Assembly (NCBI GenBank): GCA_018224345.1
Contig: JAGTUW010000259.1
Location: forward strand, 1 to 19,058
Source of the DNA: Bacteroidota bacterium
Lineage (GTDB): Bacteria > Bacteroidota > Ignavibacteria > SZUA-365
Direction: 5' to 3'
DNA length: 19,058 nt
Below are positions 7,403 through 16,300 of the stretch, piece by piece. The notes under the pieces were generated by a model, which searched no databases, was not told the DNA's origin, and worked only from the letters and a program-made list of their open reading frames with translations. The translations under genes were made by a program, and so were the position numbers. Numbering within the stretch: the stretch's first letter is position 1; each line of letters opens with the position of its first letter.

Positions 7403-9148
7403 ATGAGAACACAGGATTTCATTCTGGCGATACGACATAGACAATCCCTTTCCCGCCCTGTGCTCAGGAGGACGCCCGGTGTGGCGCTGTTGTTGGCTCT
7501 GGCGTTACTGTTTCCTGTCTCCGTCCGGGCGGATGTCGCGTCCTTGCGCGTCGTCTTCGGTGAGCGTGCATTCTCCATTCCCGCGTTTGCGCATCAGGGA
7601 GTGCTGTATGCTTCCGTCAATGAATTCAGCGATGGACTCGGCTTTCCTTCTTATGAAAGCGCGGACGCGGGCAAGATCGAAATTCGCATTGGTGACAGTC
7701 GTCTCAAGATGACTGCGGGAAATCCGTTTGTCGTCGTGATCGCTCACGGAGAAAACACCATCCGTGAAGTTGTTCAGCTCCCCCTGGAAGTGATGCGAAC
7801 AAGGGTCGCGTACTACGTGCCTCTGGCCGCCGCACTTCCGTTGATCAGTCGGGTCTGGGGAAAGGCACTGCTGCTTGATCAGGAAAAATCAGAATTGGTT
7901 GTGACCAGCACCGGCAAACCCATCGCGCGGGTTACGGGGGTCCTGCCTGCTCCGAGCAGCAAAACGCAGGCGAGCACCGCGACGCAGGCGAGCGGCACGA
8001 TGCAAACGACGGGGGGGTCGCCCGCGCTTGCGCCCCGTGCAATCACTGCAGAGAAAGCCTCCTCCTTCGATGTGCCACGCATCAGTGTGGATACACGCAG
8101 GAACGGGACACTGATTCGCATACATGCGAGGGGGAAAATCGGAAAATACGAAAGTGATCTCAAGGACGGACGGCTGGTCGTCGATCTCCCGGGAATCAGC
8201 GTCGATGCCAACGAACTGCGACAGACGCCCACCGATGGTCAGGGTGTCACCACGGTCGAGGCCGAGCAACTGGGTGCGAATGCCCGCATTACCTTCACGC
8301 TGAACGAACGCTTCACTTCAGAGAAAATCAGTCGCGATGTCAAGAGCGGGGATTTGCTCGTTTCCCTGATCAGGAAGGTGGACCGGAGTGCGGCCAGCGC
8401 CGCCGACCGCGGGAAACAGAATCGCGATCGCTCCAAATGGAAACTGGATTGTATCGTCATCGACCCGGGACATGGAGGCAGGGACCCCGGCGCAATCGGC
8501 GTCAGTGGCATAAAGGAAAAGAATATCGTTCTCGGCATCGGACTCAAACTCGGGAGATTGATAGAAAAGGGGATGCCCGGTGTCAAGGTCGTGTACACGC
8601 GAAAAGACGACACCTTCATCCCGCTGCATAAGCGCGGAAAGATCGCCAATGCCGCGCAGGGAAAACTCTTCGTCTCCATTCACTGCAATTCCACCGAAGC
8701 CAAACCCTCTTCCGCAAGTGGATTTGAGGTGTATATCCTGCGTCCCGGACGCACCAAGGAAGCGATACGTATCGCGGAATTCGAGAACTCGGTCGTCAAA
8801 CTGGAGGAGGATTACGAGAACAGGTATGCCGAGCTCGATGATGAGAGTTTCATTCTCGTCAACATGGCTCAGAGCGCTTATGTGAAATACAGCGAACAAT
8901 TCGCCGAGATCATGCACGAAGGAATCAAGAAGAATGCCCGTATTCCGAGTAAGGGAGTCAAGCAGGCGGGTTTTTACGTGCTCGTAGGGGCATCCATGCC
9001 TGGCGTGTTGATCGAAAGCGGCTTTTTGAGCAATACCGAGGAAGAAAAATTTCTCGCATCGAATGCGGGACAGGAGCATCTGGCGCAACTGTATTACGAG
9101 GCAATCCTGCAGTACGCAAAAGAATACGAGAAGAGCATCAGCGAATAA
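7403..9148 (+). CDS. N-acetylmuramoyl-L-alanine amidase (AMIN plus Amidase_3)
   Basis: This exported zinc amidase cleaves the bond between N-acetylmuramic acid and the peptide stem, mainly during cell separation. The ATG at 7403 (581 residues) is chosen over the in-frame ATG at 7376 because a perfect GGAGGT sits six bases before it. A long signal sequence (basic start, VALLLALALLFPVSVRA) is followed by a copper-amine-oxidase-N-like or related beta domain (about 40-160), a Thr/Gln/Ala linker (about 170-200), an AMIN-like beta domain (about 215-320) and the Amidase_3 catalytic domain (about 350-575). The zinc and catalytic residues are visible: His357 (DPGHGG), Glu372 (IKEKN), His427 (SIHCN) and Glu538 (LIESGFLSN). 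All are intact, so it should be active. The region around 460-500 (ENRYAELDDESFIL) could be the regulatory insert seen in AmiB/C-type enzymes. Confidence 0.93.
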   Translation: MRTQDFILAIRHRQSLSRPVLRRTPGVALLLALALLFPVSVRADVASLRVVFGERAFSIPAFAHQGVLYASVNEFSDGLGFPSYESADAGKIEIRIGDSRLKMTAGNPFVVVIAHGENTIREVVQLPLEVMRTRVAYYVPLAAALPLISRVWGKALLLDQEKSELVVTSTGKPIARVTGVLPAPSSKTQASTATQASGTMQTTGGSPALAPRAITAEKASSFDVPRISVDTRRNGTLIRIHARGKIGKYESDLKDGRLVVDLPGISVDANELRQTPTDGQGVTTVEAEQLGANARITFTLNERFTSEKISRDVKSGDLLVSLIRKVDRSAASAADRGKQNRDRSKWKLDCIVIDPGHGGRDPGAIGVSGIKEKNIVLGIGLKLGRLIEKGMPGVKVVYTRKDDTFIPLHKRGKIANAAQGKLFVSIHCNSTEAKPSSASGFEVYILRPGRTKEAIRIAEFENSVVKLEEDYENRYAELDDESFILVNMAQSAYVKYSEQFAEIMHEGIKKNARIPSKGVKQAGFYVLVGASMPGVLIESGFLSNTEEEKFLASNAGQEHLAQLYYEAILQYAKEYEKSISE

Positions 9149-9165
9149 ACACATACCGATTTTCC

Positions 9166-9194
9166 TTGACAATCGCCTGACTTCTGCCTAGTTT
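9166..9194 (+). promoter_or_regulatory. Promoter for the CPXCG protein gene
   Basis: TTGACA (9166-9171), a 17-bp spacer and TAGTTT (9189-9194) would start transcription near 9201, about 27 nt before the ATG at 9228. It lies just after the amidase stop codon. The hexamers and spacing match the candidate upstream of the large propeller gene. Confidence 0.65.
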
Positions 9195-9227
9195 GACGGC
9201 AAGCACTTTGAAAAACGGAGCCGAATC

Positions 9228-9410
9228 ATGCGAAAGATATTTCGCTGCGCCTGGTGCTTCGAAGTCAACGAGATCTTCGTCGATTTTTCCGCCGGTGAGG
9301 ATCAAATCTACGTTGAAGACTGCCAGGTCTGCTGCAGACCCAATACCATCCACCTGCGCATTGACATGACAACCAACCGGGTTGAAATCGAAAACGAGCA
9401 TGAAGGCTGA
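9228..9410 (+). CDS. CPXCG motif-type cysteine-rich small protein
   Basis: This 60-residue protein matches the Cys_rich_CPXG family (PF14255), short proteins with two paired-cysteine knuckles that probably bind one zinc ion. The first pair is CAWC (residues 7-10; most family members have CPYCG-like spacing). A central strand region with an acidic VDFSAGEDQIYVEDC follows, then the highly conserved CQVCCRP (residues about 32-38). The tail is acidic. The family has no established function; nucleic acid or protein binding is plausible. GGAG lies seven bases before the ATG, and the TTGACA/TAGTTT promoter is just upstream, so it is probably transcribed on its own. The first pair lacks the Pro and Gly that give the family its name, but both cysteines are kept. 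Confidence 0.88.
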   Translation: MRKIFRCAWCFEVNEIFVDFSAGEDQIYVEDCQVCCRPNTIHLRIDMTTNRVEIENEHEG

Positions 9411-9427
9411 CGGCACAGGAGGAGATT

Positions 9428-9529
9428 ATGCGAGGGGCGGGCACAGGGGCGTTTTCTGACGGATGCGGCGGGGTTCAGTCTGCGAGGGGAAACCGCGGGG
9501 TTCTGCACTTACCTGACGATAGTAATTGA
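9428..9529 (+). CDS. Possible 33-aa small protein
   Basis: ATG at 9428 is preceded by an excellent ribosome site (AGGAGGAG, 9417-9424) and begins 17 nt after the CPXCG stop codon. It opens a 33-residue frame (start MRGAGTGAF, end LPDDSN) closed by TGA at 9527-9529, whose last bases lie inside the next -35 box. It is rich in Gly, Arg and Ser, has one Cys and no hydrophobic segment. I recognise no family. The ribosome site is the main support; composition alone would not distinguish it from chance. Confidence 0.35.
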   Translation: MRGAGTGAFSDGCGGVQSARGNRGVLHLPDDSN

Positions 9530-9554
9530 CATTATGACCGGGTAGTCGTAGATT
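9526..9554 (+). promoter_or_regulatory. Promoter for the tandem propeller genes
   Basis: TTGACA (9526-9531), a 17-bp spacer and TAGATT (9549-9554) predict a transcript start near 9561. This excludes the ATG at 9559 as the start of the following gene and supports the ATG at 9619, leaving a leader of roughly 58 nt. The two propeller genes are then probably one transcript, as only 9 nt separate them. Confidence 0.68.
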
Positions 9555-9618
9555 TTCTATGATAGGTACAGTTCACCCTGTTCCCGATTTACGCACGCAG
9601 ACGAAGTATGAGGTTGTT

Positions 9619-12600
9619 ATGCGCATTGGCATGGTTTTCTTTCTCTTTATTTTTTTCGCTGGTGTTGCCGGCGCTGTCGCGCAGGACGCATTGATTCATC
9701 ATCCGGGAGATGCCGAGCGGCAGCGCATGAAAAGCAATGCGGAGGCACGGTATGAATATTTTCTCAATCGTGTTGCCTGGCCCAATACGCACGCGCCTAC
9801 CGGGGGACAATCCCGCGCTTATGAACAGGCGCTGAAGCTTCCGGACTATCTGCCGCTGGGCAAGGGGACGACGGAACTCAAGTGGAACAATGTCGGACCG
9901 AATAATATCGGAGGACGGATTTTTGCGCTCGCGCTCAATCCGCTGAATCCCTCCACCGTTTATGTCGGCGCCGCTGACGGAGGCGTGTGGCGCTCGTGGG
10001 ATGACGGCAGGACATGGACATCGTTGTCCGACGACTTTCCTACGCAGGCAATGGGATCGATTGTCATCAATCCCATTGATACAAATATTGTCTATGCCGG
10101 GACCGGAGACGCCAGCTTTGGTGGTTTTTCCTTCAGCGGCGCGGGCATGTTCAAAAGCACAGATGCGGGAGAGACCTGGTTCCGGGTCGGAGAGAGCACA
10201 CTGCCGCTCACCGCACGCATCTCGGACATGGCCATCAATCCGCTGCAACCCGACATTCTCTACGCCGCCATTCCCTATGGCATGGATGACCAGACGCTCA
10301 ACGGTATCTGGCGTTCCACTGACGGCGGCCTGCAATGGGAGCAGGTGCTCGGTGGAAGAACGACGGACATGGCCATCAATCCCCTCGATCCCGACATCCT
10401 CTATACCGTGTCGAGCAAGGTACTCACCAGCTATACCGCTGAACGCTACGGTGTATTCAAAACCACCGACGGTGGCGATAACTGGATAGCACTCGATATC
10501 GGTGTGACCGACTCGCTCATCGGGCGGACGGCCATCGGGCTCTGCGCTACACAGCCGGATGTGGTCTATCTCGGAGTCTCCGAACTCGCAGGCGGTGGAC
10601 GGACCCCGCTGCTCGGGATTTTCAAAACCACCGATGCCGGGGCGCGCTGGGAGAAACTGTCAGTTCCCTTCGACTACCTGCTGCCGCAGGGCTGGTTCGA
10701 CAACATCATCGGTGTGCACCCGACTGATCCGGACATCGTCTATGCCGGGGGTGTGAAACTGATCCGCAGCAGCGATGGTGGCAGGCACTGGGATCGCATC
10801 GCCGATCAACTCGCGGGCGGTATCCTGCATGTCGATCAGCATGAAATCAGCTTTGACCCTATGGATCCGGATCGTGTGTTCATCGGAAACGACGGGGGAC
10901 TGTACCTCCTGACCGATGAGGGAAAGACGCTGGAAAAACGGGACATCGGCCTCTCGATTACACAATTCATCGGCGGTGACATGTATCCGGGCAATGACGC
11001 ATTTCTGTTCGGCGGCACACAGGATAATGGCACCCTGATATCCGATCAACAGCCGGCCTTCGATCTGTCGCTCTACGGCGACGGCGGGCACGGTTACATT
11101 CATCCGACGCAACCGAATATCATCTATACGACGCAGGAGCGGCTCAAGCTCTGGCGTTCCGAGGATTTCGGACGCACATGGAGCTGGGCGCAGGGAGATC
11201 TTCCCAACGAGGGCTCGCTGTTCTACATCGCCTATGCAATGGACAAGGAAGACCCTGACGTCCTGTATCTCGGGACATACCGGCTCTACCGCAGCAGCAA
11301 CGGCGGGAAGTCGTGGGAGCAGCTCAACACCTGTATGTTCCCTGTCAGTGGTTCCTGCTATTACATCACGGCAGTGAGTATCGCGCCGTACGATAACAAT
11401 CTCATTCTTGCCGCAGCTCCTGAACAAACCGGTGTGTCCTTCGACGGAGGCCGTACCTGGCAGATGAACTCGGGAACGCTTCCGCGTGCGACGTGCACGG
11501 CGTTCCGCACCTGGGAAGCGGGCATCATGTATGCGACCTTCAGCGCCTATGGCGTAGAGAAGGTGTGGAAGTCCACGAATTTCGGTGCGGAATGGACGAA
11601 CATCTCCGGTGATCTTCCGGATATTCCCGTCAATGACATTATTGCTCTTGACGGCCGGCTGATTGTCGGCACTGATCTCGGGACCTTCATCAGCGATAAT
11701 GACGGTGTCAACTGGCAGCGCTTCGGCAGCGGCATGCCTGCTGTTTCAGTGCAGCGCCTGCTTTATCAGGAAGAAACCGGTGTCCTGCGCGCTATTACGC
11801 ATGGCCGGGGAATGTATGATCTGCAGTGGACCGAACCCGCAGAGCGCACTCCGGTGTTTGTTTCCCTGCCGGAGGCGACAACTCTCCATCGGTCTCAGTC
11901 CTATGTCTACGCACCCGTCGTGCATGCTTGGCCACGTCCGACCTTCAGACTGATCGAGGCACCGCAGGGTGCGACCATTGATGCAGTTCTCGGTACCGTC
12001 CGCTGGATAGCTACGGAAAGCACCGCGCGTGTTACCATCGAAGCGAGTAATGCAGCGGGCAGTACGACACAGACCTTCACTCTGCACATGGATGATGAAA
12101 TTTCGACGGAATGGGAAATCGTTCAGCCCGAGCGTATGGATGCCCATGTCAACCACATATTCCACGCCGCCGACGGCTCGCTCTGGCTGGCACGCGATAC
12201 GGCGCGGATTTCGCGTTCGCTCGATGACGGCAGCAGTTGGGAGCATATGCAGCTTCCGGAGACAGAGGTCTCCGTGCTCTCGGTATTTGCGTTCGACAGG
12301 AATGATGTGTTTGTCGGAACGGGTGGGCCGCAGAGTCTGATGAATACCGGCAGCGGTCATATCTGGCATTCGACAGACGGCGGACTGAGCTGGGAGGACA
12401 AGCTGTACGGTATTGACTCACGTTTCGGCAACATCCATTTCTGGGATCGCGATCGCGGCATCACAGTCAGCCAGGGCGCAAATGACAGCAGTGATGTGTT
12501 CATGACCACCGATGGCGGAGAAAACTGGGTCAGGAACGAACAGCGGCTGCCAGCGAATATCCCCTTCTATAATACGCTGCATTTTTTCGACGCGCAGTAC

Positions 12601-13353
12601 GGATGGTTCGCTTCATCGAATTATTATGACAGGAGTGCGGCGAGCGTTTTCCGTACCGTGGACGGCGGCATGACCTGGGAGGAGAAATCCGCCGGAACAG
12701 GCATTGAATTCGTCGCCGATATCGCGTTTATCGATCCACTCAAAGGCTGGCTGGTCGATGATGTGTCGCAACGTATCCGCCGCACGATCAGTGGCGGTAA
12801 TCGCTGGATTTCCGCATTCTATCCTATGAGTGGGGAACGGCTCGTCGGATTGCATACCGATCCTGTCAGCGGCGTTCTCTGGGTGCTCAGCGACGAGCAT
12901 GCCTGGGTGAGCAGGGATGAAGGAGCGAGTTGGACGAAAACCACATTGATTCCCGCAGGCAACATGCTCGGTTGCACGTTCGCAGATTCGCTGCAGGGAT
13001 GGGCAGTGACCAAAACCGGAATCGTCGAAAAGCAGATCGGCAATCCGCTTGTCACCGGTCTGCGTTCCCCCGCGGAAATCCGGGACATCGCTCTCGGTGA
13101 CGCATGGCCGAATCCGGTACATGCCGAGGCAGGGACCGTCATGATCCCTTTTCACACCAGCCGTACCGGTCATGTCACCCTCACGGTCCACAATACACAG
13201 GGCAAGGAAATCGCGATACTGCTGGATCATGGGATGGAACCAGGCGAGCATGTCGCAGGATGGAATGCCTCGACTTTCGCCAACGGTGTTTATTTCTTCA
13301 CACTGCGCAGTGGCCGCGAGGCAGTCACGCGCCGCATTGTCATTGCCCGCTAG
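9619..13353 (+). CDS. Secreted double-propeller protein (VPS10/sortilin-like, Asp-box) with T9SS type A sorting domain, copy 1
   Basis: This 1244-residue exported protein starts at ATG 9619, directly before its signal peptide (MRIGMVFFLFIFFAG, cleavage about AVA|Q at 21); the in-frame ATG at 9559 lies upstream of the predicted transcript start. Residues about 90-735 form a large beta-propeller like the VPS10/sortilin domain, with about eleven Asp-box repeats of S/T-x-D-x-G-x-x-W form (SWDDGRTW, STDAGETW, TTDGGDNW, SSDGGRHW, SFDGGRTW). Residues about 740-830 look like an Ig-like (He_PIG-type) linker. A second propeller (about 830-1150) has six more Asp-boxes and YCF48-like GW motifs (QYGWFA, LKGWLV, LQGWAV). 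Residues about 1160-1244 are the type IX sorting domain (AWPNPVHAEAG ... NGVYFFTLRSG ... RRIVIAR), implying outer membrane export and surface anchoring. The propellers likely bind protein or glycan; no glycosidase acid pair is evident. It is paralogous to the next gene. Confidence 0.88.
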   Translation: MRIGMVFFLFIFFAGVAGAVAQDALIHHPGDAERQRMKSNAEARYEYFLNRVAWPNTHAPTGGQSRAYEQALKLPDYLPLGKGTTELKWNNVGPNNIGGRIFALALNPLNPSTVYVGAADGGVWRSWDDGRTWTSLSDDFPTQAMGSIVINPIDTNIVYAGTGDASFGGFSFSGAGMFKSTDAGETWFRVGESTLPLTARISDMAINPLQPDILYAAIPYGMDDQTLNGIWRSTDGGLQWEQVLGGRTTDMAINPLDPDILYTVSSKVLTSYTAERYGVFKTTDGGDNWIALDIGVTDSLIGRTAIGLCATQPDVVYLGVSELAGGGRTPLLGIFKTTDAGARWEKLSVPFDYLLPQGWFDNIIGVHPTDPDIVYAGGVKLIRSSDGGRHWDRIADQLAGGILHVDQHEISFDPMDPDRVFIGNDGGLYLLTDEGKTLEKRDIGLSITQFIGGDMYPGNDAFLFGGTQDNGTLISDQQPAFDLSLYGDGGHGYIHPTQPNIIYTTQERLKLWRSEDFGRTWSWAQGDLPNEGSLFYIAYAMDKEDPDVLYLGTYRLYRSSNGGKSWEQLNTCMFPVSGSCYYITAVSIAPYDNNLILAAAPEQTGVSFDGGRTWQMNSGTLPRATCTAFRTWEAGIMYATFSAYGVEKVWKSTNFGAEWTNISGDLPDIPVNDIIALDGRLIVGTDLGTFISDNDGVNWQRFGSGMPAVSVQRLLYQEETGVLRAITHGRGMYDLQWTEPAERTPVFVSLPEATTLHRSQSYVYAPVVHAWPRPTFRLIEAPQGATIDAVLGTVRWIATESTARVTIEASNAAGSTTQTFTLHMDDEISTEWEIVQPERMDAHVNHIFHAADGSLWLARDTARISRSLDDGSSWEHMQLPETEVSVLSVFAFDRNDVFVGTGGPQSLMNTGSGHIWHSTDGGLSWEDKLYGIDSRFGNIHFWDRDRGITVSQGANDSSDVFMTTDGGENWVRNEQRLPANIPFYNTLHFFDAQYGWFASSNYYDRSAASVFRTVDGGMTWEEKSAGTGIEFVADIAFIDPLKGWLVDDVSQRIRRTISGGNRWISAFYPMSGERLVGLHTDPVSGVLWVLSDEHAWVSRDEGASWTKTTLIPAGNMLGCTFADSLQGWAVTKTGIVEKQIGNPLVTGLRSPAEIRDIALGDAWPNPVHAEAGTVMIPFHTSRTGHVTLTVHNTQGKEIAILLDHGMEPGEHVAGWNASTFANGVYFFTLRSGREAVTRRIVIAR

Positions 13354-13357
13354 GAGA
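13352..13357 (+). promoter_or_regulatory. Ribosome binding site overlapping the upstream stop codon
   Basis: The stop TAG of copy 1 (13351-13353) runs into AGGAGA (13352-13357), five bases before the ATG of copy 2 at 13363. Ribosomes finishing copy 1 would expose or reuse this site, so the two genes are probably translationally coupled. Confidence 0.8.
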
Positions 13358-13362
13358 ATTGT

Positions 13363-16300
13363 ATGCACCGTAATTTCCCCGTCTTTATCGTACTGGTGTT
13401 TCTTCTCACCAGCGCTGTCCGTTCACAACAGGAACATCTGATCGTACCGGACGATGCATCCTTCAACACCGGCAAGGATGCTCCCGCGACCTCGAAGCCG
13501 GAAGGTCGTGCGCGTTACTTCCACGACAGGGTCACCTATCCCGGCGGCGACATTCCAGAAGGAGCCCGTGTCCGCGCCTGGGAACAAATGCATCAGTCAA
13601 TGTCGCTGTTTACACCTGCGGGGAAAGGTGGGGCACAATCCGTTTTTGAGTGGCACAACATGGGTCCGTCGAATATCGGCGGACGCATCGTTACCGTGGC
13701 CGCGAATCCCATGAATGCGAACACTGTGTTTATCGGATCTGCCGGTGGTGGTATCTGGCGCAGCTACGACGCGGGCATGCACTGGCACAGCGTTTCCGAT
13801 CTTTTGCCGACGCAGGCTATGGGGGCCATTGTCATCGATCCGGTCGACACCAATATCATATATGCCGGAACGGGAGAAGCCAGTTATGCGCAGCGTACCT
13901 TTGATGGCGGCGGCATGTTCAAAAGCGTGGACGGAGGAAATACCTGGTTCGAGATCGGACAAGGGACACTTCCGCCCTACGCGAGAGCCAGTTTCATCGT
14001 GATCGACCCGATCAATACTGCGAACCTTTATGCCGCGATTCCCGATGGCGTGCGCAATCCGGACAGTATCGGTGTGTATCGCAGCATGGACGCGGGTGCC
14101 ACCTGGGAATTGGTGCTCACCGGCCGTATGTCCGATATTGCCATCAATCCGCTCAACCCCTCCATACTCTATACACAGTCGAGCAAGGTCTTTGGCGGCG
14201 GGACTGCCGCACGGTACGGCATGTATAAAAGCACCGACGGGGGAGACAGTTGGTTTCAACTCGACGTGGGTGTTGCCGACTCACTGATGGGAAGGACGAG
14301 CATCGGTATCTGTGCGGCGCAGCCTGATGTTCTTTACATCGGGGTGTCCGCTATCACCGGTGGTGAGACGACACCGCTGATCGGTGTGTTCAAAACCACC
14401 GATGGCGGGGATACCTGGATAAAACTCAATGTGCCCTTCGACTACATGGTTTCACAGGGCTGGTTTGACAACGTCATGGGCGTGCATCCCGGGGATCCGG
14501 ATATCGTGTATGCCGGGGGGGTCAAGCTGATCTATTCCACCGATGGCGGTGAGCATTGGACACGTGTCCCGGATCAGGGATACGGTGGGCTCATCCATGT
14601 CGATCAGCATGCGATTGCCTTTAATCGTCAGGATCCCTCCATCGTCTACGTCGGAAATGACGGGGGTTTCTATGTCGGTAGTGAGAATGGGGCGACCTGG
14701 GAAAAACGCGATAACGGCATGTCCATCACCCAGTTCATCGGTGGCGCCATGCACCCATCAAGTGATGCCGTGCTGTTTGGCGGGACGCAGGACAACGGGA
14801 CATTGATGTCTACCGACGCACCGGATTTCAATCTCGTACTTTATGGTGACGGAGGGAATGGCATCATCCATCCTGATGACCCGCGTATTATGTACACGAC
14901 CAGGGAGACCTTGAAGTTTTTTCGTTCCGACGATTTTGGTGCAACCTGGAGTGTTGCCCAGCGCGGTCTCGGTCTTGATCGCTCCCTGTTCTATATCGAT
15001 TATGCGATGGATCCGGGGAATCCCGATCTGATGTACCTTGGCACGTCGCGTCTGTACAAATCGACGAATGGGGGAATGGACTGGCAGCTGAAACATACCT
15101 GTCTTCTTCCCGCCGGTGGTGGCTGCTATTACATATCAGCATTGAGCGTCGCTCCGTACGACGGGAAGCTCGTGCTCGCGGGCGGCGCCGCCGGCGGTGT
15201 CGCGGTGTCTCTCGATGAGGGAGAGAACTGGAGGGTGGTGGAGACGGGCTTGCTCCCGCTCGGGTACTGCAGCTCCGTACGGAGTTATCGTCCGGGCATT
15301 CTCTACGCCACATACAGCCGCTACGGCATAGACAAGGTCTGGCGAAGTGATGATACCGGATGGACATGGAGGAGCATCAACGCGAACCTGCCGGATATCC
15401 CGGTCAACGATTTGATCGAACTCGACGGAAACATCATACTCGGCAGTGACCTCGGTGCGTTTATTTCCGAAGATGATGGCGCGAGCTGGCAGCGTCTCGG
15501 GATCGGCATGCCGTCGGTGTCAGTACAGCGCTTCGCCTACAACGAGAGAAGCGGGACATTGCGGGCATTCACTCATGGCCGGGGAATGTATGATCTGCAG
15601 TGGAAACAACCTGCACTGCAGGCGCCGCAGTTCGTAACCATCCCCTCCGCCGATACGCTGAATGCAGGGGAGCTGTTTATGTTCGCGCCGGTCGTCGATG
15701 CCTGGCCCGCCGCCCGGTTCAGTTTTGCGGAAGCTCCCGAGGGTGCCGTGATCGATGAAACACTTGGTATTGTCCGCTGGTCCGCGGCTGCACCCGGTGC
15801 GACTTTTGTGATTGAAGCTGCGAATGATCAGGGTACAACAAGGCTTCCCTTCGAGGTTGTCGTCCGTGGCGTCAGTCTCGCGGAATGGGAAATCGTGCAG
15901 CCTCTGCCGCAGTCCACTCCGGTGAATGCCGTGGCCTTCGGTCCCCCGGAATCCCTGTGGCTTGCGCGCGACAGTGCCATCGTCTCCTGGTCCAGCGACG
16001 GGGGGCGCAGTTGGTCGCATACCCGTCTGCCCGGTACCAACGCGCAGGTCCTCGGTATTCATGCTTTCGGCAATGCAACGGCTGTTGTCGGAACCCGCAG
16101 CGGACATATCATGAAAACAACCGACGGCGGGGCGCAGTGGGAAGTGCTTCACGAAACAGTCAACGAGCGCTACGGCAATCTGTTTTTCCATGATGAACAG
16201 CGCGGCGTTGCCATTACACCGGATCCGGAAAAAACGAATGTGGCGGATATCTGGCTGACCGGGGATGGTGGGCGCACCTGGCAGCGTCAGGAGGAGCAGG

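Noticed and set aside
8318..9172. Leftward 284-codon frame opposite the amidase
   Set aside because: It lies opposite the catalytic domain of an intact amidase, and its length follows from the codon bias of the real gene.
9469..9505. Direct repeat CGGGGTTC(A/T)G in the intergenic region
   Set aside because: There are only two 10-bp copies with a mismatch in GC-rich DNA; chance is an adequate explanation.
9589..10335. Leftward 248-codon frame, with similar ones at 10660-11427, 12613-13368, 13597-14259 and 15520-16353
   Set aside because: All are antisense to the Asp-box propeller genes. Repeated GGC/GAT-rich motifs keep the opposite strand open; no family is recognisable.
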